64,000 nucleotides of DNA. Origin: Calliopum simillimum. Lineage: Eukaryota; Arthropoda; Insecta; Diptera; Lauxaniidae. This document shows positions 1 through 12,050 of this stretch, in pieces. The DNA is taken from assembly GCA_951812925.1 (NCBI GenBank), contig OX638372.1, forward strand, positions 52,512,028-52,576,027. Reading direction: 5' to 3'. Under the pieces are notes generated by a model. It was not told where the DNA came from. It saw nothing but the letters and a program-made list of their open reading frames with translations, and searched no databases. Positions within the stretch are counted from its first letter, which is position 1, and each line of letters opens with the position of its first letter. The translations under genes were made by a program, and so were the position numbers.

Positions 1-189
1 ATTTATCCCCATCCTTTATATGTTTATATATTTCTTCCACCGTCTCTGCCATTTTTTTTTTTTTTTTTGTCAACCCATCTACGAAATACGCCCGTGTCTT
101 TGCAATATCCTCGTCATTGAAGCCAAATTGATAATTGCTTGGCTACAGTGCAAAGATGTCCAAAGCCTATGCCCACGGACAGATGAGCT

Positions 190-345
190 TTTGTGCTTAA
201 AAGCTTTCCGTATACGCATTCACTCTTAAATAACCTTTCAACTGTGTCAGTAGCTGTGCAGATCTGCCTCACTTGCTTAAAGCTTATGGAAAATATAAAA
301 GCTTTCAATGAGCTTTTATACATTGACAAAATGTGTAAGTATGTA
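190..345. repeat. dispersed repeat, copy 1
   Basis: The stretch with AAAGCTTTCCGTATACGCAT, CAACTGTGTCAGTA and CAATGAGCTTTTATACATTG matches, in reverse complement, the stretch at about 51,300-51,430 in par-6 intron 3. Two diverged copies in one window mark it as an interspersed repeat. No coding potential or terminal repeats were recognised, and the true ends are unknown. I see nothing recognisable in 1-189. Confidence 0.55.
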
Positions 346-403
346 TTGAGCTTGGTAATCACTGCTCTAGTGTACACAAAGCGAAGAAAAAAAAGCATAA
401 CTT

Positions 404-549
404 GCGTTACTAAATGAGTTTCTACCACGTTCGTGACTGTTTTAACTACACTTCGCTGCTGATTTGGATTGAACAACGCTCCCAGATCATATTTGTATGG
501 TGTGTTGCTAAATCACTCACGAACGTGGTTGAAACTTATTTAGCAACGC
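404..549. repeat. small foldback element
   Basis: An arm beginning GCGTTACTAAATGAGTTTCT (404-438) is matched by its inverted complement at 515-549, ending TTATTTAGCAACGC. The arms are about 35 bp and share CCACGTTCGTGA. The spacer is about 75 bp. This is the form of a MITE or solo hairpin. 550-1,290 holds no feature I can recognise. Confidence 0.7.
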
Positions 550-1289
550 TTGTTGCTAAATGCTCTTGCATTGACTTGCGAAATCAAGTGATTCTCGTAG
601 TATGGTCAGCTTCTTTGTCCTGCGAGGGCGGATCCGTCTCTCCAAGCTGGACATAATTTTTATGCTCATAGAAGTTTGGGGTCCTCAGGAGACCGATCCC
701 TGCTCGGTCAACAATCTAATCTTATTATTTTAGTCGATGTTTTTATTCATAGCTATTTTTTGTTATGAAACTTGTATCTTTTCAGTTCTAACGGTCATGC
801 TTTCAAAATGATAAATAAACCGATGAGAATAATAATAAAAAAACTCGGAAAGTATCGAATGGTATAGAAAAATATCAAAAACTCAAACTTTTTTTGGTGA
901 AATAAAATGCCCTAAAATAAATAAATGGAATATGCCACGCACCCAAAATATTTCGTCTTTTGTATGGCGGCTGAAATATCTTATCTTCAAAGGATCATAA
1001 CTAGGAAAATAAGAATCCTATTGGAAAAATCCTAAAGGATATTTGGATAAGGAAGAGTGTCTATTCGATGCTATTAATAAAAAAGAATTCTACCTTTTCT
1101 TGTAGCAACGCTGTAAGACTGAACACAGCGTTTTCTTCAACTTCAATTAAGGAAATTTCAAAATCCTGCAGTTATAATGACAGTTCTGTTAATGAAGACG
1201 GATTCAGCGTCAAAAAGTACCTAAGACAGCATATAAGAATTAAACAGTTCATTCCATTTTTTTTTGTGCCTGAGTTATTAACCAAAATT

Positions 1290-1990
1290 TTTTTATAAAA
1301 AAGTGGGCGTGGCAATTATTAAACAAAGCCTTCTTTTTGCTATGCTTTAGATACTCTTGATCCAGATTCGCATACCAAATTTCATCAAAATATATTGTAT
1401 CATTTGCGAGAAATAGCATTTAATGTGTTTTACTTGTATGGGAGGTTCCACGCGTAGCGGCGATATTTTGCCCACTTTCAGATCAAAGATGCCTTACAGC
1501 AAGTAGGCTCTCCACAGCTAATTTTAGAATGGTTACTTTATTAGTTTTCTTTTTACACCGTATTATATTTTTGTGGGCGGTACCACGCCCTTCACCGAGT
1601 TTTCCCAATATAACGGCATATCACATATTAATACTTGTTTGCAAAGGTAACATCTCCTAAATTTTCATCAAAATTGTTGGAGTCGTTTTCGAGTAATATT
1701 GAATCAAAATTTTCAAGGGCTAAAAAGTGGGCGTGGCACTTCTTCGATCCGTTACAAGGTATTATCAAGCCGTACCCGCTCACCAAATTTGATTTAAATA
1801 CCTAGTATGGTTTGCGAGTTATGACCATATCAAATTTAAAATTTAATGCAATGTAACGCCCCCGGTTAGCATTTACAAAGTTCAAGCCTAGCTCATTCTT
1901 TATCGTATGGTAATATCTAACATTATCCGAAGTTTCATTAAAATCGCTGTAGCCGTTTTCGAGAAAAAGTTATGCCCGATCCAAACATAC
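1290..1990. repeat. degenerate GGGCGTGG cassette repeats
   Basis: Successive blocks repeat the pattern AGTGGGCGTGGC, then ACCAAATTTCATCAAAAT, then a GAGTTATGACC or GTTTTCGAGAAAAAGTTATG tail. The last block is followed by ATGCCCGATCCAAACATACA. The same building blocks recur near 9.5-10.2, 36.7-37.0, 44.4-44.7, 48.5-48.7 and 50.2-50.5 kb. This looks like decayed multicopy intergenic sequence; no protein is supported. Confidence 0.5.
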
Positions 1991-2070
1991 ATACAATGTA
2001 CATAAGTAAGTACATAAGTACATACAATTTTATCCCGTATAAGAAGAGAAGATTTATCGCTAGATTTATC

Positions 2071-2822
2071 GTTAAAATACAGGGTGTTGAAGTTGGCGTT
2101 TTTAGTCATTTTCATAAAAAGGGTGTTTTTTCCAAAATTTTTAGCTTACACTAAAGTTTGTAAATTTATAAATCTAAGTTACAGGTCCCATTCATTTTGA
2201 TGTGTTCTTTTTATAAAAAAATATTTCTTGGGATTTGGACGCTACATGGGATTTTTTGGCTTTTGCACGCCTGTGGCAGGCAAAAATATCTTTTTACTCG
2301 CGAGGAAAGCATCTTACGTAAAAAGTGTACTAGGCAAAAAATGCTTAGAATCGTCTAAGGAATACGTGTGAATTTTTTTGAAATTTTTTAAACCTTTTTT
2401 TTTGAATAATTTTGAAAAAATCTTTTTATCAAAAATTTTCGCAAAAATTATTGAACGGAAAAAATTTTTTTTTTTTTTTAACTTTTCAAAAAATTCCAAA
2501 AAAAATCACACGTATTGCTTGGACGATTCTAAGCATTTTTTGTCAAGTACACTTTTTACATAAGATGCTTTCCTCTGGAGTAAAAAAAGATTTTTGCCTT
2601 CATCGGGCGTTCAAAAGCCAAAAACAGCCATGTAGCGTCCGAATCCCATCTTGAGTCATACATCATTTCAAAGCTTATAAATTATGCATTAATTTAAAGT
2701 ATTTTTAAAAAAAAAAATCTAAGGGAGGTTCTTCTTAAAAAAAATTCAAAAGTATTTTTGAGTGTAAAAAATTTTGGTGAAAAATTACTAAAAACGTCAA
2801 CTTCAACACCCTGTATTTTAAC
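2071..2822. mobile_element. full-length foldback element, TA-flanked TIRs
   Basis: The left end reads GTTAAAATACAGGGTGTTGA and the right end is its inverse, CAACACCCTGTATTTTAAC. The inverted match continues inward through AAGCATCTTACGTAAAAAGT and its partner near 2,550, so nearly the whole 750 bp folds back on itself around about 2,430. TA lies at both putative termini, CAGGGTGTTGAAGTTGrCG. This suits a nonautonomous Tc1/mariner-type element. The small open frames inside run through A/T-rich palindrome and are not genes. 2,823-3,424 holds nothing I recognise. Confidence 0.75.
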
Positions 2823-3424
2823 AACAAATGGTACTAGGACCAAATCCTCCCGGATTGTTGTTCTTGCACACCGGATCTACCATATTGCCAAATTTGAACG
2901 AAATCGCAGGCAAAAAAATTTAAACCTGGTACACTTGGCGTGTTTTGCTTCATATTCGTGTCATGTCCTGACCTATGGCCTAAATTTGTGGCCCATTATG
3001 GTTCACGTTCATCTGAACAATCTCCATATTCTAATTCATGGCTTAGATCAGTTGAGAGATGTCGCACAATCCGCCCTGCTTGACGCTACTCAAGACTGTA
3101 TCTACCCTTTTTCAGGCTCTGCTGATTCATATGCAAAATCATGCTTTGAAAGATCCACTCCTTTTCTTTAAAGCTTCTCGAAGTCTTTCTGTGATTCCGC
3201 CTTTGTGAAACTCGACTAAAGATTAAGCTGCAGAAACTCCTTTTTAAGCCGATCAACTTTATTCCTTTATCTTAAAATTTTATCTCTTACGTTTTTTTAC
3301 TATTTTTAATGCATGTATAGAATTATTGCAATATTAAATATTTATTTTTCATACTTTATTGTTAATTTGATAAGTTCAAGACTTTTGGTCATGGTCTCAT
3401 TTTAACTTAATAAATTTAATCTAG

Positions 3425-4265
3425 CGTTTTTTTCAATTTCTGAATTCCTTGCAAATAAAAGATTTTCTCAAGGTCCTCAAAATATGCTTTTGTTCCAGTA
3501 ATCATCTCTTAATTCGACCACTTGTTCAAGTCTGGAAACAAGAAATAATCGCAGGGAGCTAATTTTGGAGAATATGCTGGATGGGGTAGCAGTTCGCAGG
3601 CAAATTTTTGCCATGTAGGTTACATAAATGTGCACGCGCACATTGTCTTGATAAAACCGCACTTTTTTCTTCGTCAAATGCGGTCTATTCTGTTTGGAAT
3701 CAACATCGAATCTGTCTAAAAGTGCAGAATAATGTTAAGCGGTGGTAGTTTTACCCTTTTCAAAATAATCGATGTGTATGACACAGCGTGCATCCCAAAC
3801 TATTGGCCGATAGACCCATCTTGGTCTTTTTTGGTCCACGTCCTACCGAATAAATTATTGTTTCTTGGTCTCTGGTGTCTTGTAATGGATCCATGTATCG
3901 TCCACGACAATCAAACGGCGCGAAAAGTCCTTCGGATTGTGCCAAACTCTCCTTTGAAGTAGTCACACTTTTGCGTTTATGGTCGAGTGTAAGCAATTGC
4001 GGCAGATATCGCGCAAATAGCATTTTCATATCCAAACAGTCATGTGAATTGTGATGTACCCGCTCAGGTAAGATGCTTTCAGCCTGAGCTGTCTCATACA
4101 CTTTCATTCTCCGTTCGTTCAATATCATTCCATGGATTTTATCGACGATTTCTGGCCTGACGACTTCTTTTGAGCGACGTCACTTGTGCGGAACTCATTA
4201 AACCATTTCTTAACCATTGAAATTTATAGTGCAGAGGCTCAAAATTTCGCTGTGGTATACGTATG
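3425..4265 (-). pseudogene. mariner transposase relic
   Basis: Read on the minus strand in shifting frames, this matches mariner transposase in order: an N-terminal WFNEFR-like stretch, a VVDDTWIHY block (first catalytic Asp), HIDYFEKGKT, RPHLTKKKVRFYQDN (second Asp in the QDN motif), then FEDLEK-like and LQGIQKLKK blocks near the C-terminus. Stops and at least three frameshifts interrupt it, so it cannot encode an active enzyme. Intact mariners encode about 345 residues, and most of that length is represented. Terminal repeats were not located. Confidence 0.75.
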
Positions 4266-4373
4266 TTAACAGATGAGAGTTGACGGGAACAGTGTTGAAA
4301 TTAAAGTTACTGTGCAGGTAATTCAAAAATCCTGGAATTCAAATTTTGGTATCATTTGAATTCTTGAATTCTG

Positions 4374-5976
4374 CTTTGCTATAGTTTTGCTTGCAAATTC
4401 TTATTCCAAAGGTAAACGTCTGTCCGCTAGAGGGCGCCATTTGTTAAAAACAATTGTGTATCATGAAAAAGCGACCTTTTTATGTTTTTGTTTTAAAACA
4501 TACCCATAATTATAATAAGAAACTAATGAAGAAGTCAAGAGCTTTAAAACATGGTCTTCAAAGTAGGAATCGGTCGAAATTTCCGCGAGATATGATACTC
4601 CTTACATACTTGGTATTTTTGTAGTTATGATTTTGGGTATTTTTGTTTCACAGTGTATTTTGCATCCTTAACTTAAGATTTTTTTATGTGTATTATCTTA
4701 CGTTAAAGGACTATAAACAGCGCAACTTTCAGGACCAAGAATGTCAAAATCGGTTTGTGGTTTCCTAGCGAATTTCAGTCTGAGAGTTTGGATTTTTTAA
4801 AATTTTTGTCAAATAGGGTTTTTTTGAGTATGAGCTAATGTATACCCTAAATACCGTAAAAAATGTGTACTATTATATCCCAAAAACTGTAGGAAATATA
4901 TTTTACTATATTTTGTTACTGATAGTCATCTTTCCACAGCTAACAGTTCGTGCGCTAGAGCCCAATTTTCGTTAAATAAAACCGAATTTTTAGAAATTTT
5001 TATTTTGAAGCGACCTTTTGATATTTTTGCTTACAAATTTTCCAAAAATTTTAGAAGAGAACTTAAGAAAAAGTTAAAAGCTTTCAAAAGTTTTCATTAA
5101 AATAGAAATCGGTTGGAATTTCCGCAAGATATAAGAGTTATAAGAGAGAGATATAAGAGTATTTTTTTATTGTGCAGATATGATTTTGGGTTATTCTTTT
5201 GTATCACAGAGTATATAAAAACTGTCATATCTCGCGTGAATTTCAACCGATTCCTATTCTAAAAACTACATTTAAAAGTTTTTAACCTTATCTTATCTTA
5301 TCTTCTTTACAAAAATTTTGTGGAAATTTGCAAGCAAAAACATCAAAGGTCGCTTCGAAATAAAATTTACTAAAAATTCGATTTTTTTTCACAAAAATCG
5401 GCCTCTAGGGCACAAACTGTTAGCTGTGGAAAGATGATTATCAGGAACAAAATATAGCAAAATATATTTTCTACAGTTTTTGGGATATAATAGTACACAT
5501 TTTTTACGGTATTTAGGGTATGCAGTCGCTCATACTCAAAAAAAGCCGTATTTTACAAAAATTTAAAAAAAATCCAAACTCTCAGGCTGAAATTTGCAAG
5601 GAAACCTTAAACCGATTTTGACATTTTTGGTCCTGAAAGTTACGCTGTTTATCGTCCTTTAACGTAAGGTAATACACATAAAAAAATCTTAAGTTGAGGA
5701 TGCAAAATACACTGTGAAACAAAAATACCCAAAATCATAACTTTACAAAAAATACCAAGTATATAAGAATTATCATATCTCGAGCAATTTTTATCCGATT
5801 TCCATTCTGAAGACCATGTTTAAAAGCTCTTAATTTTTAATCAAAATTTTGGGTATATTTGAAACCAAAACAATAAATGCTCGCTTTTTCATGATACACA
5901 ATTATTTTTAACAAATTTCGGCCTCTAGCGGGAAACCGTTTACTTTTGGAATAAAGATTTGAAAACAAAACTAAAG
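4374..5976. repeat. giant two-module imperfect palindrome
   Basis: The left arm (about 4,374-5,150) reappears inverted on the right (about 5,220-5,976). Matched blocks include CTAGAGGGCGCC with GGCCTCTAGCGG, ATTGTGTATCATGAAAAAGCG with its inverse near 5,890, TTACGTTAAAGGAC with GTCCTTTAACGTAA, and CCACAGCTAACAGT with ACTGT/AGCTGTGG. Each arm also contains two related direct modules (for example around 4,400-4,660 and 4,915-5,220), giving an A-B-A' | A'-B-A layout. No transposase frame was seen. It is either a foldback transposon or a source of long hairpin RNA. Confidence 0.75.
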
Positions 5977-7590
5977 AAAAACAGATTTCCTACATTTATT
6001 GTGGTCTAAAGTTTTTGTGTGTGTCTTGTATCTTGAGTTATAGCTAAGAAACAGTTTTTTTAATCTAAAATGTTTAACTTCTTCCGGGACTTCCTTAGGG
6101 CAAACTTCACTGTAGAGCATTGAGAAAAAAACAAAAAATGTAGAAAATTAATCCCTTTCAAAGATTTAGGAAGAATTACCAATAGTTTCGTGGTTTTTGA
6201 GATAAAATATAAAAACTGCGAAAAAACAATGATTTTTGTCGTTTAGACCTTCATTCAAGCCCCGGGCGGGCCATCTTTTCGGGGGTTTTGACCAAAACTA
6301 AGTATGCAGTCCTTGTGTTAAGGCCTGCTCCTAAGATAATCTTTAATGCAAGCTTTAATTTTCCCATTATTTCGAAAAAGTGCTGCACCCTAGTGTCGAC
6401 TTTTATCCCTCTATACGACTTCCAAATTCTTAGGTTTTCTTCTCACTTCTGGTTTGTCACCTCCTATACTACCTTGTGCATTTCACTCAAGGTTACAAGC
6501 GGTTCTGCGGGAAACTTCGCTGGTGGTTTTACGTAGAATGCGTTTTGCTCAGTCGCTTATTCTCGTTTGGTCTGGTTCCATTTACGTTTGAGATGATGTG
6601 TAGCAAACAAACTTTTAGTCTGGCGTAGATTATTCTTGCATTTGAACAATCAAAAATGCAAACTACGGTCATATTTTTTTTTTTTTTTAATGGAACAAAC
6701 TCGATCTTTTCCAATTCCACATCAAGAACTGAAGACGATTCTCTATATAAATTTTTAAATCACCGTTGTCAAAATCAATACGAACTTTGACAGTTTTACG
6801 AGTTTACGAGATTTTCGAGACTTTTATGCGTTTTAAAGAATACCCTAAGTATGTTTTGTCTTTTTTTATGCTGCACTATAGGTAATTTTACCTATTTTTG
6901 AGGCATAAATTAACAACAGCCAAACTATTTATATACATAGTTATAAAAATCGACATCTGAAGTGCTAGAGGCAGCAACTACTTATTTGTGCAAAATGGGC
7001 GTGATCAGATCAGAACAAAAACAATATTTGATACCTGAGGTGTTGTTGGTAATATCTAACTATATATTAAAAGCGGGCGTGATCGGACCAAAAAAGCGTC
7101 CGCCCCGAATTTAGCACATAAGATGATAAAATTCTTGAATAAAACATATTGGTCTTATGAATAAATTAGCTGCAAGGAAAGTAAGGGGGGAGGGAAAATT
7201 TTAAAAATTTGATCCTTGCCTCCCACGGATCCCAAGAAGCATTTTTGTATAAACAAAAGTTTACCTTTTTAAATTGTTGCTCAAAGCAAACTGTCGAAAG
7301 TTCTCCATATTTCAAGCGGAAGCTGACTACGAAAAAATTGTATTTCTCAAAAAAACACATCGAATCGCAAGATGAAATTGATAAAATAAACTCAAAATTC
7401 ATCACTTCACATGATTAGGATTGTCATAGCCCGGCATAGCCGGTATGCACTTCGTACGCTTTAACGAAGTTCGTTTTTCAGAAGAAAAAAAATATAAATT
7501 AAAGGTTAGGTCAGAAATACCCAATGCATTTTTTTTTTTTATTAATGAGTAGTAGTATAACCAATAACCTTAGAACTATTAATAAATTTT
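5977..7590. other. no recognisable gene
   Basis: AT-rich sequence with short homopolymer runs and a GC-richer patch near 6,258-6,290 (CCCCGGGCGGGCC). The small open frames are not supported by any motif I know. Two GGGCGTGATCxG blocks near 7,000 and 7,075 are probably decayed repeat. Confidence 0.4.
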
Positions 7591-7636
7591 TTTTTTTTGT
7601 CTGTAAAATATTGTACTTTTTTACTAAGGCCCTTTA

Positions 7637-8700
7637 TTAAGATTTGCGCAGTTGTTTCAACGCGGGTACCGTACGACCTTCTCCACTTATTTCTGAAATT
7701 TTGTAATTTTTTTTTGCAGCATTATTACTCTTTCGAAGATCCAACTTCATTAAAGCCCAATATCTCTCAAAAGGTCGAGGATCTGAGCAGTTAAGTGGTT
7801 TCGAAACTTTTGGAACAAAATGTTCATTTTTGCTCTTGTACCACCACTCCATGATGGCTTAAGAGTAATGAGAGGTGGCTAAATCAGGCCAGAATATTAC
7901 AGTACCTTCGTATCCACGTATAAATGGCAAAAAAAGTTTTTCAAGACACTCGATAATAAAAATTTTCGAGTTCCTTGTGTCCGGTGTTACAAAAAAAAAA
8001 AAAAACTGCTTTTCGGAATGCAGGTGGGTATGGCCTGGCTGACCATATAGCTCATTTACTACAAGAACAGCACAACTCAAAAATCGCTATTTTTGATTTA
8101 ATGATGCAGAATTATTCGTATATCATGCTTCATATTGTGTGGAAATTTCATAATATCTTTTACGGTCACCGTTTGAGAACGAAATAACTTTTTCAAATGA
8201 AAACTTTAAACGTATTTTCTGCAAAATCGAGTTTTTTGACTTGTGCCGTTCTTGTAGAAAATGAGCGATATAATGCTATAAATTTTCGTGGAACATTTGT
8301 GTCCCGGTAGCTGTTTGAAATTTGCCTTAAAGTGTGTTTCATCGACCATTTCGGTACAGTCAAATTTAGTCAGAAAACCTTTATATAACTTTCGGGCTTG
8401 TATTGAAGCCTCCAGCTGCTTTTCATCGGTACGATCTGGTACTTTTTGAAATCTGTAGGTCTTCAGCTTACGTTTCTTCCTTAGCCTTTGTATAGTAGAC
8501 TTCGAGGTACCTGTAATTACAGCAGTATCTCGCATTGAAGTTTTGGAATTCTGCTCAAAGAGTTGCTTCGCTTTTTTGACGAACTGTGCGTCTAAGCTTG
8601 ACTTTTTATTTGAGATAATTTTACGTACAATAAGTAGACCTTTTCTATGATTTAAAATAGCCCTTTGGACGGTGCTTTTTGACGCATATGTTTTTTGAGC
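7637..8700 (-). pseudogene. Tc1/mariner-superfamily transposase relic (DD41D-like?)
   Basis: Minus-strand frames give, in order, an N-terminal helix-turn-helix region with TSKSTIQRLRKKRKLKTYRF, the motif MVDETHFKANFKQLPG (first catalytic Asp, 8,330-8,390), VIFWPDLATSHYS (second Asp) and PRPFERYWALMK (third acidic region), followed by a basic tail. The order and wording fit the IS630-Tc1-mariner group, and the spacing hints at the rosa-type branch known from tephritids; that subfamily call is tentative. Frame changes near 8,210 and 7,850 and an in-frame stop make it a pseudogene. Confidence 0.65.
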
Positions 8701-9380
8701 TATAACTAAAAATTTGAAATCCAGTTTTTTTCAAGAAAGTGGACAAAATCAGTTTTCAAACTTTTTATTGCTATCACCAAGTGTTATATATTGTGATGTT
8801 ATATAGAAAAATTAGCACCCATATTTCGACCTTCACGATCATCAGGTAAATCATAATCTTAAGAAACAAAAGAATCAAATTTTTCTGGACCAGTCCTTCT
8901 TTAGCACTTATAGTACCGAGACTTGTTTTTTCCATATTTTATTTAAATTATGTTCTTGTATTACAATAAAATAAGTCTGACAAAATTCACTGCGTGTTCT
9001 ACATTCTAAATGTTTCTTAGAAACTTTGATATTCACTGCCTGTGGTTCAGCCGGCATTTGTTTCTTATTAAAACAAAGCGTACTGTTATTTATCAAATAC
9101 CATCAACAAAAAATTGAATTTTGCAAGTGCAAAAAGGAGCTTTATGCCTCAAGAATGGGTAAAAAAACCAATAGTGTGGTGATATAAAGAAGAATTTTTA
9201 AATTTAATAACAAAACCATTTGATTCGACGACAGTTCATACTTAAGTATTTAGCGTGCTTAGAATTTATATCATTCTAAATTTTAGTTGAAACTAGGAAC
9301 TAGTTTGGAATTCTATTTTGGTGTTTAATTGCTTTCGTTTATGAAAAATATATCAGTATTTGTTGTTACTATATAAGCAT
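8701..9380. other. no recognisable gene
   Basis: AT-rich spacer. A CTGATGA...GAAA string occurs on the minus strand near 8,820-8,850 but lacks the remaining hammerhead elements (see rejected items). Confidence 0.4.
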
Positions 9381-9419
9381 TATTGACTACAAAACAAAAA
9401 TTTTACCTAGTTAGGGTGT

Positions 9420-10230
9420 TACCTTTGGCCTGGACACAAATTAAATACCATACACTGCAGCATGTTTTTAAATTTGCTTGTAGGGTAGGTGCCTTGTCTT
9501 CTTTTCTGATTTCGCGTAGTTTTTGTTCAGACCGTGCGCTAACTATTTCAAGAATTTGTGCGAAATTTGGTTTCATAACCTCAAGTAACGATTTCTTTAC
9601 AGCATTTCGAAAACTTTGAACGTATGGAGGTGCCACGCCTTCTTGTCCGAATCAACCAATTTTTTGCTCAGAGTTTACATTTACTGTCTTTAGTGTCTGA
9701 GTAAAATTTGGTTGAATTATCTAAAAAAAATCACTTTCTGTGTAGCATTTTCAAATTTATGTATGGAAGGTGCCACGCCCCTTCGCCTGGATTTTTTCTA
9801 GCACAGTGTGTAAGTGAAAGTTGTTTGGATTCTCTCAAAAAACGTTTTCAGTATAGCATTTTGAAAGTTTTATATGGGAGAAGCCACCCCCTCTTGTCCG
9901 AATTTATCAGAGCTTGCAGTCCCTATCCCTAGTATTTATGTCTGTTTTTTTTGCGTTATCGTGAACAATGCTCATAAAATTGGGTTTTGAAAGTATTTTT
10001 TGTATGGGCGGTAGGCGTGTCCGTTTACCGATTTCGCTCATTTTCAATCCCGCGAGCTAACTTTTACAACAAAGGCAGTGTACCAAATTTCATCGAATTA
10101 TCTTGCTTAGTTTTTCCGTATAAAATATTTCCACAGACATGGCTATATCGACTCTTCTATACCTGCCACGCCTCCTTCTCTGCGATACAAACGGAAGGAC
10201 TAAGTGAATATACCCTGGGTGTAGGGTATA
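9420..10230. repeat. tandem GGTGCCACGCC cassettes
   Basis: Three successive cassettes repeat AGCATTTyGAAA, then TGTATGGrAGGTGCCACGCC, then a TTGTCCGAAT-like run. The repeat points lie near 9,602, 9,745 and 9,860, giving spacings of about 143 and 115 bp. A fourth block (9,960-10,230) ends with ACATGGCTATATCGACTC, CTGCCACGCCTCCTTCTCTG and TATACCCTGGGTGTAGGGTA. That last block is closely matched at 48,530-48,730. Small frames in this region are repeat-derived. Confidence 0.6.
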
Positions 10231-10536
10231 ATTAATTTATTGCACACGCGATAAAAAAGGTATAAAAGTTAGGTTTTCTCACAGGACGAAACATGGGTAT
10301 TTTTTATCGCCTATTTCGAAAATATGTTGGAATTTCACATTGGTGCAACAAAAAGTTTAATTTGGTCGGACAGTGTTATAGTTTGCGGTACTGCTATCAA
10401 AATTATGATGATAGGTCTGTCGTAATAGCCCGGGAACCGGTGACAGTAAAACTGCACTTACACGGATTTTCAAAATTTCTGTATAGCGTGACTCTGGCGA
10501 AATTACTTTTTTCATACAAAATTGTGATAGGCCTGA

Positions 10537-11640
10537 TTATTAAAGTTCTATAAAATTGTAAGAAAATTCTAGAAATGACGCTGTATTAAGTCATGCATGA
10601 CAAAACGCCGTTGGACTCAATGTCATAGCTGGCCTTGTTCTTGTTTTATGACCCCGAACATTGAGCTCCAATGGGTCTAAATTTCAAAAAATGGAAAAAA
10701 AAAATACTGAGTAAGCAAAGTTGTCTCTAGAGTAAAAACATGTAAACCGGAAAGTTCTAGCTGATCTCCTTCAGGAGATATTTAATTTTAACCAAAGTTT
10801 TTTTTTTAAGTTTTTTTAAATAATTAAATTTTTGCTAATTAAGTATAAAAAAACAAATAACAAACAGATGCAAAAATAGTCATTCCCGATATACTTTTTG
10901 ACGTTGAAAAAATACTTTTTTTGCAAGTTTTGAAGTTATATAACAAGATAAGGTAATTTTAAACCATACAATTTTTTTCTTTCAAACTCACTTTGAACTA
11001 TAACTGTACCTTTTTATTTCTCCGGAATGTCCTATGCTGAAAACATAGTACAAAAACAACGTTTTTGGCCATTTTGGAGGTTATATACAGGACGCACAAA
11101 ACATTTCTATTCTTTTATTTGTATTTATTCATTTAGTAATGATCTTTATCTTAAAAATGAGCTACCGAACAGTCATCAGCGATTTGTTTTCGCAAATTTA
11201 TGAAATGTGCGATAAAAGGTGTTTTTTAAGTTTTGAATTAGGAAATCCAGATAAGATTAAGCGGTTGGATTCAGATTCAGCATCAAAAAGTCTATCGAGA
11301 ATGGCTATTTTGCATCTGTTTATTGTTTGTTTTTTTAATACACAAAAATTAAATTTTGTAATAAAGATCATAAAAAAATATTGGTTAAGTACAATATATC
11401 CTGAAAGAGATTAGCCAGGATTTTCCGGTTTGCATTTTTTTACTCTAAAATCATGCACCCAACAGTCTGCATACTCAGTTTTTTCCCATTTTTTTGAAAT
11501 TTAGACCCATTAGGCCTACTGTTCGGGATCATAAAACAAGAAAGAGGCGCCAGCTATGGCATCGAATTCAACGGAATTTCGTCATGCATGAACAACTTCA
11601 TTTAAGAATTTTCTTATAATTTTACATAGCTTTAATAGAT
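10537..11640. repeat. 1.1-kb imperfect palindrome
   Basis: Left blocks AAGTTCTATAAAATTGTAAG, AAGTCATGCATGAC and GGGTCTAAATTTCAAAAAATGG recur inverted as CCATTTTTTTGAAATTTAGACCC, GTCATGCATGAAC and CTTATAATTTTACATAGCTTT. The pairing carries on into the middle (AAGTACAATATATCCTGAAA region against the left arm) with many mismatches, so arms of about 500 bp surround a centre near 11,090. The open frame at 11,139-11,414 lies inside the palindrome, and I recognise no protein family in it. Confidence 0.7.
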
Positions 11641-12050
11641 GGAAAACACCGAGTGAAGACTTTTGTTGAAAAAAGTACATTCGCGAGAGGCCGCTATGTT
11701 TCAAGTATTTGTCATTTTTCTTTTTTTATCTGATTACTGTGCATTAAGCCCTCCATTTGGAGCGGTCACTTCTTAAAAAAAAACTTGATAAATAACGGAC
11801 ACCCTAATGGTCATAGGTACAACATAAGCCAGGTTGTTTTTTTTATTTTTTTTTTTTTTTTTAATTCGCATGAGTAAAACCATTTTTTAATTAAGGTTGA
11901 CAATATCGAATTTTTAAAATATTTCATACTTAATCAGCGGCTTATTGTTTTCACTGTCAATACCCGACATTTTGTAAAACATACATCTTCAATTTACTTA
12001 GCTCGATTTTACTGAGTAACTCAGAATTGTTTTTATATGTGACGTTAAAT
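11641..12050. other. no recognisable gene; probable tay intron
   Basis: AT-rich sequence with a T-rich run near 11,830-11,860. Because it lies downstream of tay exon 5 on the minus strand, it is probably intronic. I could not find the next AUTS2-type exon here or further left. Confidence 0.4.

Noticed and set aside
2314..2654. Phe/Lys-rich frames on both strands
   Set aside because: They are translations of the A/T-rich centre of a palindrome; the plus and minus frames mirror each other for that reason.
2758..3171. 137-codon plus-strand frame
   Set aside because: No recognisable domain, starts inside the foldback end, and the composition is not convincingly coding.
8815..8850. CTGATGATCGTGAAGGTCGAAAT on the minus strand, hammerhead-like
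   Set aside because: It has the CTGATGA and GAAA boxes but no adequate stem II, no GTC/NUH triplet after GAAA and no pairing stem I.
9403..9636. Charged minus-strand frame beginning MAPPYVQSFRNAVKK
   Set aside because: It reads through the GGTGCCACGCC cassette repeats; similar frames would arise in every copy.
11139..11414. 91-codon plus-strand frame
   Set aside because: Lies within the right half of an imperfect palindrome and has no known motif.
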